A DNA stretch of 64,000 nucleotides from Rhynchosporium graminicola (GCA_900074885.1 FJUW01000043.1:421763-485762), one strand, 5' to 3'. Shown: positions 44,450 through 55,479, counted from the first letter of the stretch. Numbers and translations: made by a program. Notes: generated from the sequence alone by a model not told the origin.

Positions 44450-45648
44450 CTAGAACCACGCCTCTACATCTTCAAAAATATCTCGTGTTGTTAGCGATAC
44501 ATGTGCTACCCCATTATACTGTGTAAGCGGAGTCAATGTAGGCATAGCACTTTGGGTAAATAGTCCCGTTGCTTGATATTGTGAAGTATCTAGGGTTTGG
44601 CTCTGCATGTTGTACGTAGGCGTTTGAATTTGTTCCGATCCAGTCCTTAAACGTTTGGTCTGCCGCCTATCGAGAATCTGAGAGTCAGAAAAAGATTGCT
44701 TGTTATAACTCCGGCCAAGTTGTTTGCGAGGTTGGTTATTAGAGGAGCCCAGTTGAAGCTCTTGGGAATCAAGCAGAAGACCTTGGTTGTAAGCAGACCC
44801 GACAGTTTCATTCTGTGGCCTGTTGTCGTCTGTTCGTGGCCCCTTTGGCTTTAGCAGCGACCGACGTCCATTCCGTAGTTTTAGTCTGACGCTTTGGGCG
44901 ATGAATGCACGAGTTAAATCCGTAGAAGCTTGTATGCCGTGAAAATGCTTTGACGATACGATAGGAAATAGTTGTGAGGTGGTGCCGCAAATGTAAACGC
45001 ACTGCTCTCCTGCCTCCATCTTATACAAGTCGAATTGAAGCCAATGTGTACCTTCGACCTTGATAGAGACGTCCCCAAACACAAAGAACGCTCCCTCTTT
45101 CTCGTCGAGACCCACTAAGTAACGAAGAGATGATACCCTTATACCACCGAGTGATTGTCCTTGGTGTCCACAAAGACTGCACGTTAGAAAGAAATGCGAG
45201 CCTATGAGTCGGTAAGCGCTCATTAGAATTTCGGCTTTTGATAAGACATACTCTGCAGATAGTCCTGGCTGGGATCAGATAAGTGGCTGACTTTCAATTG
45301 CACAACTGGTGGGGGCTCGACGGTTTTGCGGCCTAGAAATGAGTGAGCTTCGCTTGGGGATCCTGCAAATGGTGTTCACCCTTTCCTTTCCCGAACGACA
45401 CTTCGCAAACCAAGGGCTCTTGAATAACTATAAGCTGCCCAACTTGACTAGAACCGATCATCTCAGCGGTCCTCTGATGCATAAGAAGGTGGTTTCTTGA
45501 GCAGCTTATCCAGAACGTACCTGTTGCGACCTGAGACTTCGGCGGCTTTAGTGCCCACGAAATGATCAAAGGGAGACTGTTCACCCATCCGTGAGGAATC
45601 AGACCTTTCAAATGCACATTGGTTCTTGGTCTGTAGTGCGTTGTTCAT
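44450..45648 (-). CDS. Velvet-domain regulatory protein
   Basis: Four exons, 45648-45521, 45447-45380, 45332-45252 and 45201-44450, join in frame with introns of 73, 47 and 50 nt, giving 342 residues. The velvet domain is spread over all exons: GQLIVIQEPLVCEV and KTVEPPPVVQLKVS (N-terminal strands with the PPP motif), SSHFFLTCSLCG, SSLRYLVGLDEKEGAFFVF, DVSIKVEGTHWLQFDLYKM, then SSKHFHGIQASTDLTRAF and VRLKLR. The C-terminal tail is Gln/Ser-rich with a basic cluster (RRQTKRLRTG) that could direct nuclear import. Velvet proteins bind DNA through an NF-kappaB-like fold, form heterodimers and control development and secondary metabolism. Sequence alone does not place it with VosA, VelB or VelC. 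The frame is intact. Confidence 0.85.
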
Positions 45649-47540
45649 CCTTGCGACAAAGAAGACTAAGTCAGCCTATAAAAAAACGCAGACAATGGCT
45701 ATCTGGACCATTACTAAGTCGAGTTCTACGTTCCAGGAGAAGAAAGTTGTTGTAGGAAAAAAACGATTACGAGCTCAACGTGTAGAGAGGGAGGGAGGAG
45801 GGCGGCGCGCTTTATACCCTAATGATCAGGGAGGAAGCACCTTGTTATGTAAGTAGTTCCCCATATTCTCAGCACTCCGCAGTCTCCACCAGCCATGAGC
45901 TGAAAGTCAAAGCCCCGATCAGTCTCCTCCAATCGTATTACCCCCTCCTCCACTTCAATCAAGCAAGGATTTTTATCCTTGCTTTTGAATCCAAATTAAT
46001 GTAGCAAAAAGATACTTCTCCTGAATCATTCAACAAGTCATTCATTTCGACTAAAGCTAGATTCAAGAGTAACAATTAAAGCTGGTGTTGCACCACAGGA
46101 TAACTGGCTTGCTTTTCTGCAACACTGGAAGCAGGACAGTGGATTGAGGAACTTGATTCCGTTTCCCCTCGATGATCCGGGGCCTATAATTGCAGCATGA
46201 TATGCTAGCTACTTAGAGACAGAGGCGGCTTCGCCGATTAACCCCTGGCAATTCACTTGTAGATTAATTGATCATGTATACGGTACTTGATCAAGGCTAT
46301 ATTGGAGAAGTAATATTTCAAGCCGACTCTGCCGGGGCATGTCATTCTTTTGATTCTCTCGATGTGTTGCTACAGCTTGTACGTAGTGCTTTCCCGCCAC
46401 TAGGAAGATTTTGGGCGATACCTCACAGAAAATTTTGAATTCATACTAGTCCATCCATCTCTCCAGAACTATCATGGGCTTGCTACAATCCTTAAGATGT
46501 TTTGCAAAGACACGGCGATCGCTGTTGCAACTTGAGACAGGTTGAGTAAGCTTAAGTGAACACGAGACAAGCAAGGTGGGTAAGAGGTCACACTACACGT
46601 TGTATCGTAAGTTCTACTGGCAATCAATGTCCAACTACTGAAGATGCCCAGAGAATCGATTGTTAAGATCATTTGGCTGTCGAAAGCCTATGTATCATTG
46701 CCTGCCCTGCACTGCCTTTGCTATTTACTCTTTTCACAGCTCGCTCGTCCTAGCCCTGAAACGTCAAGTTGATTACTCATTCTACTCTCCTTCATCTCTC
46801 CCTCCTTCACGTATCTCAGATGCCTTTAGCTAGGAATTCAACACCTGCCAGCATCCACTGATGAGCATCTTGAGATTTGAAACTGAAATTTATGATTCTT
46901 TCCTTCGCATTTCCTACTCCTAGATAATCTCTACAATCTCGTCCAAGATCTTCACATCAGTGCAGTGTAAAACGAGGAGCGAGCATGTGCGATGACTTTG
47001 AGGGTTAGCTCGCCAACGAAAAGGCTGTTTTCATGGCCGTGGTCCTCAGAACCGAGAAGGTACAGAAGCGCTATGCAATCATTAGACATGCTGAGTACAA
47101 CTATGACGGAGCCATGAGCGGAGAATTGTCCACTGGAAATCCATGAAAACCAGGCCTTGGATGCGTGTGGACTGTAGGTGGTAGCTGCAATATGACGACG
47201 GAGCTGATATGAAAGTCTCAAGTCACTTCCACCGACTCCTCATTTATCAGCTCTGGGGCATGATAGCCAAGTTGTCCAGCTTTGCTCGTTACGACCTTTT
47301 CTTCATTGTGAGCTTGATAGTCCCGCATCGGGTGTAGATCACGATAGTAAGGAAGACGGCTCCGTACGTAGGATTGATGGCCTTGGGCATGCGCACGGTT
47401 GCAGATATGCACCATGCAGGTCTTCGGATTGGCGTCCGGAAGCGTCTCCTTTGTTGATCCATCTAAGCGAAGGGTGACTGTACGGAAAGACTTGCGTACA
47501 GCAAAGCATTCATTTACGTTTCTCGACGTCAAGCTTGATG
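45649..47540. other. Long region without a supported gene
   Basis: A minus-strand frame at 46,952-47,221 (FSAHGSVIVVLSMSNDCIAL) and the following frame at 47,218-47,595, whose upstream end lies inside a MITE, could be remnants of one gene disrupted by that insertion, but no family was recognised. The remainder is featureless. Confidence 0.3.
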
Positions 47541-47702
47541 TACGAAAGGGGGTTTGCAGTGAGTCTCGTCCGCCCATGTTATGGCAAGAGCTCAACCTTC
47601 CAATAAATCCACTCAGATTCTAGATTTTTCTCCACATATTACCGTAAATATCGAGGCAGAATACCCTGGGTGGACGAGACCCACTGCAAACTCCCTTTCG
47701 TA
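47541..47702. mobile_element. 158-bp MITE with TA target duplication, copy 1
   Basis: An element of 158 bp (47,543-47,700) is flanked by TA dinucleotides. The terminal inverted repeats are about 36 bp with three mismatches; the left end reads CGAAAGGGGGTTTGCAGTGA and the right end is its near-complement. The TA flanks point to a Tc1/mariner-type transposase supplied in trans. There is no coding capacity. Confidence 0.8.
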
Positions 47703-47888
47703 CGAAGTATGCGTGTTATCTTGGAGTGGTGCCAAACTTTCTGTGGTCCATAAAAAAGCACAATGTACAAGTAGTGTAGTAAATGCATGCCAAAACCTTC
47801 CCCTTGAACATCCGGAGCACTTGCTCCGCAGCAGTAAAGAACGTGGTACTTGATTGATTGGATCGCCACCAAGGATGGGATTCTTGGA

Positions 47889-48316
47889 TATGCATGCTCC
47901 CGGTATACGGAAGGGGGTTTCAGGTGGGTCTCGCTCACCGTTGTTGATTGTCGTGGTTTGTCGACCATAGAACAACATCGAATTCTCTAATTTCCCCACA
48001 AATTTCCTTATAAAGTAAAGAACAATACTTGGGGGTGAGCGAGACCCACTTGAAACCCCCTTCCGTACGCAATTATCCGCACACCAAACAGGCGAGAACA
48101 AAGAAAATCGTCTCGAAACCTCTTCTTGAGTGAATCGCTGCAGAGTTTACAACGAAGCAAAACTTTTCAAACCAGATCGAGATACTCAGAAGAAGTATCG
48201 CTATCTTATGAGACAGTTTTTATAAATTTTTATCTAGTAGTTCTTATTGTGTCGCTATACTCTTATACACGTCGATTTGGGTATGCGGATAATTGCGTAT
48301 ACCGGGAGGCATGATA
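47889..48316. mobile_element. Larger inverted-repeat element carrying MITE copy 2
   Basis: The left arm, CATGCTCCCGGTA then TACGCAATTATCCGCA, is interrupted by MITE copy 2. The uninterrupted complement lies at about 48,282-48,313 (GCGGATAATTGCGTATACCG, then GGAGGCATG). TA dinucleotides flank both ends (47,889-47,890 and 48,315-48,316). Without the inner MITE this older element is about 265 bp. Confidence 0.65.
47906..48067. mobile_element. 158-bp MITE with TA target duplication, copy 2
   Basis: A second element of exactly 158 bp (47,908-48,065), TA-flanked, has inverted repeats of about 32 bp with a single mismatch; the left end is CGGAAGGGGGTTTCAGGTGG. Internal phrases near the right end (CAATACTT, GAGCGAGACCCAC) are shared with copy 1. 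The lower TIR divergence suggests more recent movement. Confidence 0.85.
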
Positions 48317-49182
48317 ACAGTTCCCCGCGGTTGAGAGAGTGCGCCGCAGCGGAGACCCTTGCCCACATTTGGAATTTGTGACGGCACCGATTCCAGAAAA
48401 GCAGCCTTGCGACCCCGCTTTTTTCTTTCTTTTGGCTCCGACCCGTATACAGACCTCCAGCTCTGGTATCGTATCTTCCGATAGAAAAACGAATCCTAAC
48501 CGCGTAAGTCATTCACTGTCTGTCAATCGATCCCTTTATACACAGCCTACATGCCCACGCCGTTACCACTTCTTCCTGTCTCCTAGTCCTCGAGAGGCTT
48601 TCATACACGATTGGGTTATTCCAGAACTACAGTTAAAAACGAGAGGTAAGAAAGATACGTCAATGATGCCAATGTTGAGCAATAAGTATGGCTAAAACGA
48701 TCCACCACAAGGCCTCGACACTTGCGTGTCAGCATTGCACCTTCATCCTTTGCGCCAACTACCGGCCCAAAACTATTTGGAAGAACCCTGCAAATAGTCC
48801 CGCTTTCTCCATACATTTGCACGTCAAACGCTTTCATACACCGGCTGGTTAGACCACCGTTCCTCCCCAAGAACTCTTGAGGTAGGTCCTCCTCGAGCTT
48901 CAATCTGAGAGGAAACGATAGACCATCAAAGCTACTGTCGGGGAAAGTGCAAGCCACCATCGCCCCAAGCCAATAGCAACAATAGCAACTTTGGCGACCA
49001 AAACACATGCAGCTTCCACTTTTTAAACGAGGCAGTAACTGTTCAATCAACCGCTTTGGGCTCAAATATTCTTGTCCGAGCTAAAGCACGAGATTCACAC
49101 AAATGCTTATTTGTGCTTTCAACCCAAACATCCGAATTTTGGTATCCGCGGTCTCCTGCCACGTCCACAGACAATCACCACA
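48317..49182. promoter_or_regulatory. Upstream region of the bZIP gene
   Basis: A minus-strand frame at 48,616-49,065 is open for about 150 codons but lacks an ATG at its start and any motif, so it is not called. The sequence just before 49,183 is the CA-rich leader of the bZIP gene. Confidence 0.4.
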
Positions 49183-50439
49183 ATGGAGTACGAGACAAGT
49201 TTCGATTACGCCGGGAACTCGCTCAATGGCAACTCATGTTCGGACAAACTCCTTTTCACACCAAATATCTTCAATGCTCCTGACTACGACTTCAGCAACA
49301 TGCTGAACTTGTCTCCTCTAGTTAGTGAGTCACAGATGAACATGCTGGAGATGCATGTCAATCCACAATTAGCCAGAGCGAAGATGCCAGGGAGTTACGT
49401 CGATGGTAGCGAGTATTTTCCTACCTTTCCAGCGAGCGCACCTCCAATGTCATGGATGATGGCGAGCGCAATAGTCCCAGCAGCTCTGCCCATGGCTACG
49501 TTCAGCGATCTTCCAGCAGATAAGGTTCCACTGTCCATACCTCTACAAGGTCAGATAGAGCCAAAGTCGGACACATTAGTAGCACAACAGGGTGCCGACA
49601 TACAACAATGCGAAGCTGAACGCACTCGTGTAGCAGGCAAAAAGAGAGCTAAACAGGCCACATGTCCTCCCTGTGCAAGCCAAGAGCCAAAGCCGAAGAA
49701 GCGACGTGGTGCCAGAAGAAAGGTACGAACAGAGGAAGAACTGGCGATCAGGAGAGAGAAACACTTGCAGCGGAACAAATACGCTGCACAGAAGTGCCGG
49801 CAGAAGAGGAGGGTCTTGGAAGACGAGATAAAAGAAAATATGGCCATAGAACGGCAAAAGAATCTCGTCATTTGGAACCAAGTCGGATCAGTACAAGATG
49901 AGTTGGAGCCTTTACGAAATCTTGTCCTTGATATACACTATCACTGCTACTCGGATGATCATAAAACATCAGCCAAGACTGGCCTAGAGGCGATCATGAA
50001 GATGGCTACCAAGCTACAGGACTCGATTGACATTTGTAATCAAAGGCGAGCACAGATCTCCCACGGACTCGTCATGCAAAGGTCATTTAGCGGCTATGCT
50101 CAGCAAGATTCCCTATGGGAAGGTTCAGGATCCACACACGATAGCCAGAGTCCCGCATTGTCACCACAGAACTCAACCGGTTTCTCAGAACAAATACTGA
50201 GTCCTCGTTCCACTCGCGGGAGCTCATATGCCACTGGCCGACTAAACACTGATCTCGTAAATGGCAACAGAACAACCCGAAAAGTATCGAATGTTTCTTC
50301 CACACACCCGGACTCTGCTGTCGAATTTGACAGCCCCCCTAGTGCCATGAAGGATTCGCCTGTTGAAGATGAGGCCATTGAGATTCCAGTCTCTGGAAAA
50401 GAGGAATTTCTTCCTTCTGCAGGTCTTGATAAGGAATAG
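49183..50439 (+). CDS. bZIP transcription factor, ATF/CREB-like
   Basis: A single exon of 418 residues starts at the ATG at 49,183; the frame is open further upstream but without ATG. The basic region at about residues 187-215 (RNKYAAQKCRQKRR, matching NxxAAxxCRxKR with N-x7-R) is followed by a zipper-like helix whose end (ELEPLRNLVLDIHYHC) resembles the fungal Atf1/AtfA type. It is preceded by a basic nuclear-type cluster (KPKKRRGARRK). The N-terminal half and the Ser/Thr/Pro-rich C-terminal half are probably disordered activation or regulatory regions. ATF/CREB-type factors bind CRE-like palindromes as dimers and often act in stress responses. Its zipper heptads are weak, so its dimer partner is uncertain. 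Confidence 0.82.
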   Translation: MEYETSFDYAGNSLNGNSCSDKLLFTPNIFNAPDYDFSNMLNLSPLVSESQMNMLEMHVNPQLARAKMPGSYVDGSEYFPTFPASAPPMSWMMASAIVPAALPMATFSDLPADKVPLSIPLQGQIEPKSDTLVAQQGADIQQCEAERTRVAGKKRAKQATCPPCASQEPKPKKRRGARRKVRTEEELAIRREKHLQRNKYAAQKCRQKRRVLEDEIKENMAIERQKNLVIWNQVGSVQDELEPLRNLVLDIHYHCYSDDHKTSAKTGLEAIMKMATKLQDSIDICNQRRAQISHGLVMQRSFSGYAQQDSLWEGSGSTHDSQSPALSPQNSTGFSEQILSPRSTRGSSYATGRLNTDLVNGNRTTRKVSNVSSTHPDSAVEFDSPPSAMKDSPVEDEAIEIPVSGKEEFLPSAGLDKE

Positions 50440-50757
50440 TGCCGACCCTATGCTTGTACTCCTTGCATATTTGGAACATACTAGCCCTAGGCAAGTCACT
50501 TAGCTGTGGTATCCGTTCTGGTCAGATGAGGAGGGACTTTCATCTGGTGGAAGAATTTTGAGACTCCTACTGGGTGACCTCTTTGCATAAGCAGTTGATG
50601 CAAGATTGATTTTCTGTTGAGAGAACAAATGTAACGAAACAACGATGCGAGGTCCTCACTGGCCTTATCAAATATACATGCGTGGTGAAGATGATTATGT
50701 CCTATCGTAAATAAGGAAAGACTGTCAAGATCAAAGTAATTAAGAACAAACAGCAAT
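50440..50757. terminator. Convergent 3' region
   Basis: The bZIP gene (plus) and the DUF3435 gene (minus) end here facing each other, so this stretch should contain both polyadenylation signals. None was pinpointed. Confidence 0.35.
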
Positions 50758-53193
50758 CTAAAAAAGCAGTCGCTCAGCCGGACCTCGTGAAACTGTCCCG
50801 TGAAACCTCTCTGCGTGGATCAGCAAGTCTTTTCTGGTCTTGAGCCGAACATTACATTCCATGCAATTAACAAATTGCCCATCTTCCAATTTGCTTACAT
50901 GCTTCCTCACAAAGTGTCGACTAAGGGAACCTGGGGTCGCGTACTCGGCGACCCTTTCCCGCATTGTCAGGTGCGGAGTTCCAATACAGACAAAACATAT
51001 TTTGGGCCTCTTGTCGGCTTGGATAGAAGATATCGCCTGGCGTAGTGCGACATCTGGCTCAGCGGCTGGCGCCCGGGGGCTGACATCTGTGCCAAGAGGA
51101 CCACGCCGAACATGGCGAGAAGGTGCCCCCTCTTCTACGCCGCAGTACAGCGTTACCGCGTTGATAGCCATGATTCTTCTTTGCAGTTCTTGTTCGAGTG
51201 ACTTCCCAGGTAAGGTGAGGATCGCGTCTACCAAGCCAAGCTGCTCTGGCGACATGTCTGCCTGGACCAAGGCGTCTCGCGTGTCCTCATCGACTACCAT
51301 GCCTGACAGCTGCCGTTCGCTGTCCTTCACCGGCTGCTCTGACTTGTATCGTTCCTTGATATCCTTGAGGAGTTCTCTCCGCTTCCGCTGCTTCTCATTA
51401 AACAGTCGCTTGGTGGCCTTCTGTAGCCTGTCATCTTTCCGCCTCCCAATGGAAGCGTTAGACAGGTCGTTGACTCGTTTTTGCAGCTTTAAGATGTATG
51501 GAAGGTCGTTCACAGACGCAGTTTGTTCCGGGGTCAGCTTCCGCGGGCGGCGGGGGTCGATCGAGCGGCTCATAGAGCATGCAAAGCGCATCAGGTCCTT
51601 TTGAGTGTCCAGCCTTCGATACACACCCTGAAGGTCAACGTTGATGTCATTGAGGTAGTGTTTCAAGAAGGTGCCGATGCTTGCATGCTGTAAAATTTTG
51701 TTCTGGAGGGAATCGCTAACATCCGCTGTTGAAAGAACTTGAAGTCAGTATGATGCTTGAGTGATGGAGAATCGATCACTGACGACTTTCATTTAACCCT
51801 TTGGCTGAACCATCTCGGAGGTTGTAAGGCTTCAAGATCTGGCCAAAGCCCGTGATCTCGCCACCTACCTTCATCCGGTACCGCACCGACCCCGATGAGA
51901 GCTGCAGCTCGCGAGCAATACGAACGCCTTGTGCTTCACGGACCGCCTCACAGAAGATGAACTCATCGTTCATCTCGTCCCGTAGCGGCAGCGGCTGCTC
52001 ATTGAGTCCCTTGAGGATTTTGAGGCTGTATAGCCTTTCCGGGCAATCAATACTCGGAGACTTGAATGCGCGAGCCTTGAATAGCATCCCGAGGAGGAAG
52101 ACGTGCGGGCTCAGCACAAGGGTTGGATCGTAGATAATCTCGGGGATTTTGAATTCGTTCCTGGCAGGGTCAGCAAAGTATATCAATGTAGCTAGAGGCG
52201 AAGAAAGGGAACGTACACATCTTTGGAGCCGAGAAATCCTTTTGTGAATTCGGGCGTCAATTCAATGAAAAGACGCGGACGACCGCCTCCGTCGGGATCT
52301 CGGATTAAGGTCAACTTCAGGTGTCGATACCGGAGCTCAACTAGAGCCTCCGGCCGATTGCCTGTGATGCCTGCAAGCTGACAGAACAGGACGAGTTGGA
52401 TTCGGAGCCATCCGATGTCAAAAGTCATCTCGGTCGTAGCTAGAAGGACTCGCGCGTATTCAGCTAGATCTTCCGCGTACATGGTGGCACTTGGCCGCTT
52501 TGTGAAATCGAGCTTCTTTTCCACTGCTACGATTTTGACAACCTAGGGATCTCATTAGCATGGACGACAACCCCGGTAAAGTCCGGGAAGGCTCACATCT
52601 TGACCATTCACTTGGATCATAGGATCAATCTTCCTCCCAGTTTCAATCCTGTATACTATCAGGTAGCACTTCCAAAATGTCTCCAACGAGCTTGCGTATT
52701 TGATTCCTGGCCGCCTCCGGCCACCTTTCCCGCGTCGTTGATCACACGCCCAGCTCAGAAAGCCGTGGATAAAGTGGGGCGAGATTTCGTCGTAGCATTT
52801 CGCTGGATCCCAGGTCTGGAAGGTGCAGTATCTGAATGCGAAAAAGAGGTCAGTTGAATGCCTCTAGTGCAGGTGAGATAGATATTGCTCATACTGTGCA
52901 TAGTGCTCCTTCACTCGATCAAGCTGAGCCTGCGTCTTGGGGCTGTATCGCCTTTGTCGGAGACGCTGCACGTCGAGGGTTGCAGCGTTGGCGCGGTAAT
53001 GCTCTGGAGGGTGTCGTACTTCATCGTCGAAAAGATCGTCATCGTCGTTACTATCCTCCTCAGCTAGGAGGCTGTCCAGGTCGGTATCGGTTCCAGAGTC
53101 TGCTTCATTATCGAACAAGCTGTCGGAGTCGGAGTTGGAAGTGTTCTCATCGTCGAGTATCGGCACATCTGCAGTATTTCTCACTCGAGGCAT
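50758..53193 (-). CDS. DUF3435 tyrosine recombinase, Starship captain candidate
   Basis: Five exons, 53193-52895, 52831-52597, 52542-52217, 52160-51784 and 51725-50758, join in frame across 54-63-nt introns to 734 residues. After an acidic N-terminus, DUF3435 hallmarks run from FTKRPSATMYAEDLAEYARV through QLAGITGNRPEALVELRYRH, ELTPEFTKGFLGSKD, EIIYDPTLVLSPHVFLLGML and YNLRDG to QHASIGTFLKHYL, then SMSRSIDPRRPRKLTPEQTA. Candidate tyrosine-recombinase residues are Arg241, Tyr399-x-x-Arg402, His426 and Tyr436. Two C2H2-type fingers lie at 656-721 (CFVC...HFVRKH, CMEC...HAERFH). DUF3435 proteins are the integrases that mobilise Starships and sit at one end of the element, transcribed inward. Here the gene starts about 0.45 kb from the AT-rich block and points left, into the gene-bearing part. 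The frame is fully open. Confidence 0.88.
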
Positions 53194-53593
53194 AGACACA
53201 TGGGTGGGGAGAAGATGCTGTGTGAAAAAAGACGAAGTAGGGAGAGAAAGAAGTGACAAAGAGACAAAGAAGAGAAGGGACTGAAGTGGAGGATGTCGAG
53301 AGAGGACGGAGAGAATGTTATTTTGGAATGGGCGATGAGAAAGAAAGAGGGTACGAAAGGAGGCGCCAGCGGTTTATATTCAAAGTCAGAGTCGATCACA
53401 GTGAACCGTTTTTGGCACCGTGGCACCCGCAAGTTTTGGGGGCTGCCAGTTGAGAATTGGGAAGGGAAAACGAAGTGATGGGTGAGACGAGAAGCAGAGG
53501 GGTGAGGGGTGATGGTCTCTGAGTGCACGGCCCACGATACCTGGATCGAGGTGCGTGGTAAAGAGAGATGGGGTGTGGAATTAGCTCAGAACT

Positions 53594-53651
53594 GGTTAGT
53601 AGACCTCTAAAAACAGCGACCAAAACACCCGAAAACAGCAGCCTACTAACC
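53594..53651. repeat. Inverted repeat at the composition boundary
   Basis: GGTTAGTAG (53,594-53,602) and its exact complement CTACTAACC (53,643-53,651) enclose 40 bp containing two AAAACAGC words. The pair lies between the captain's upstream region and the AT-rich block, about where a Starship end would be expected. Confidence 0.55.
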
Positions 53652-55479
53652 GTTTCACTGTTATTAAGAGTATAAATTACTATCTCTTCTTTTATTTCTA
53701 ATAGATACTTCTTTAATAAGATAAAGCTTATAAGCTTTCTATATATTATATTAAATAATCGTATTAGTTTAATAGAGCTCTTATCTTAAAGCTCTTAGAA
53801 GGTATTAAAAGTTTACTCTCTTTTTAGCTAATAATCCCTTAATTATTATAAGAGCTAAGTATATTAGTAATATAATCTTCTCTACTTATATATAGATTTT
53901 AATATAAGTAATAACCTTTTAGCTATTAGTAGTAAGATTAATTATAAATTACTTATTTTCGATCTTTACTTTAGCTTTCTAAGATACTATAATAATTATA
54001 ATAAGTTTTTTAAGTTTAGCTAAGATAAGGTATACTAAGGTTAGATTAAGTATCTAACTTATATCTTAAGTACTTCTAGTTAGTTCAGAGATCTACTCCT
54101 TAGCTTATTAAACTAATTTAAGCTTTTAAGCTTTTATTTCTATATTAAAGTATAATTTAGAGCTTTAGTTCTCGCTATCTATAATCTCCTATAGCTATTA
54201 TAGTCGGATCTAAAGGAGCTTAGCTAATAAGACTTAATCTAGTAAATATAATATATATATTAATATATATTAATTATTCTAGCTATAAACTAAATATAAG
54301 AGATCTAATCTAGCTATTACTTTAGTTTCTTATAGACTATCTTATTAATTAGATTAAGTAAATAATAAAAAAGATAATAAAAAGATATAGTTTAAGTAAT
54401 TAAAAAGCTAATATAAGCTTTATAAAATATTAATTAATATATTATAAAAAGCTTAAATAGATAACTTAAGTAATTAAAAGCTAGAATAAAGCTCTACTTC
54501 TATATATATAATAAGTAGCTTTAAAAGCGATATATTAATATATAGCTCTTAACTCTAATATAAAAGTAAAATAAGCTTTATTAATAATAAAAGATCACTT
54601 TAAAGTATTATAAGATAGAGAATTAAAGTAGTCTCTAAATATTAATTATAAAGAGTATTATCTCTTTAGAAGAAAGAGAGAAAGCTTACTATTATAAGGC
54701 GAATATAAAGTATATAATATAAAAGCTTATCTATATTATAAGGAGAATTAACTAAGAAAGGAAGAGAGGAATCAGAGTCTCTCTTCGAAGAAAAGATAAT
54801 ACCGCGGCCGCTAGTAGTAGTAGCATTAGAACACGTATAAATAATACGTTAAGTACTAGCGTAGACGCCTTAGGCGTTAAGTATACTAACGAGTATAACT
54901 TATTATATTACCTCTCTCTCGTTTCGAGGTTAGAGCTATCTTATTTATTCTTCTCTTCCTACTTATCTAATGCTATAGTAATAGTAAGAGCTACTTCCGG
55001 CTCTTATATTAATTATACGTAACTTATCTATTCAACTAGATACTTCTTCTTCATTTAGCCTTCTTATCGAAAGGATCTCTCCGCTAGGATTTCTTCTACT
55101 TCGAACTCGTTTTCGTCTGCTATTAGTAATAATAATAGCTATAAGTTATCCTATACTTAGCTTGGTAATAAGTTAGTAGTAGCTAAGCGTAATAACTATA
55201 TATAAAAAATATTATATATTCCCGGCGGCATAGCTAGATAGTAGCTATACGATCTAACTGCTTCAAGTACTATATACTTAGCTTACTTTATATTAAGTTT
55301 CTTCATAAGCTGATTCGTACAAATATTTCGTAAACTTAATTAGATCTTATCTCTGACTTTAAACTCTAGGGCTTATTAGTAGTAGTAGTTAGTAACCTCT
55401 TCTTAGACTTATTATACTACTACTATTATTATATATACTTATTCTCTAGCGTCTTATAGCTTCTTTAAGATCGTATCCG

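Noticed and set aside
47541..48067. Fusarium mimp elements
   Set aside because: Although TA-flanked and short, the terminal sequence does not begin with the mimp-type CAGTGGG end.
48616..49065. 149-codon minus-strand open frame upstream of the bZIP gene
   Set aside because: No ATG at its start, no splice support and no motif.
50840..51604. 254-codon plus-strand open frame opposite the captain
   Set aside because: The minus-strand frame carries DUF3435 and zinc-finger motifs; the plus-strand frame has none.
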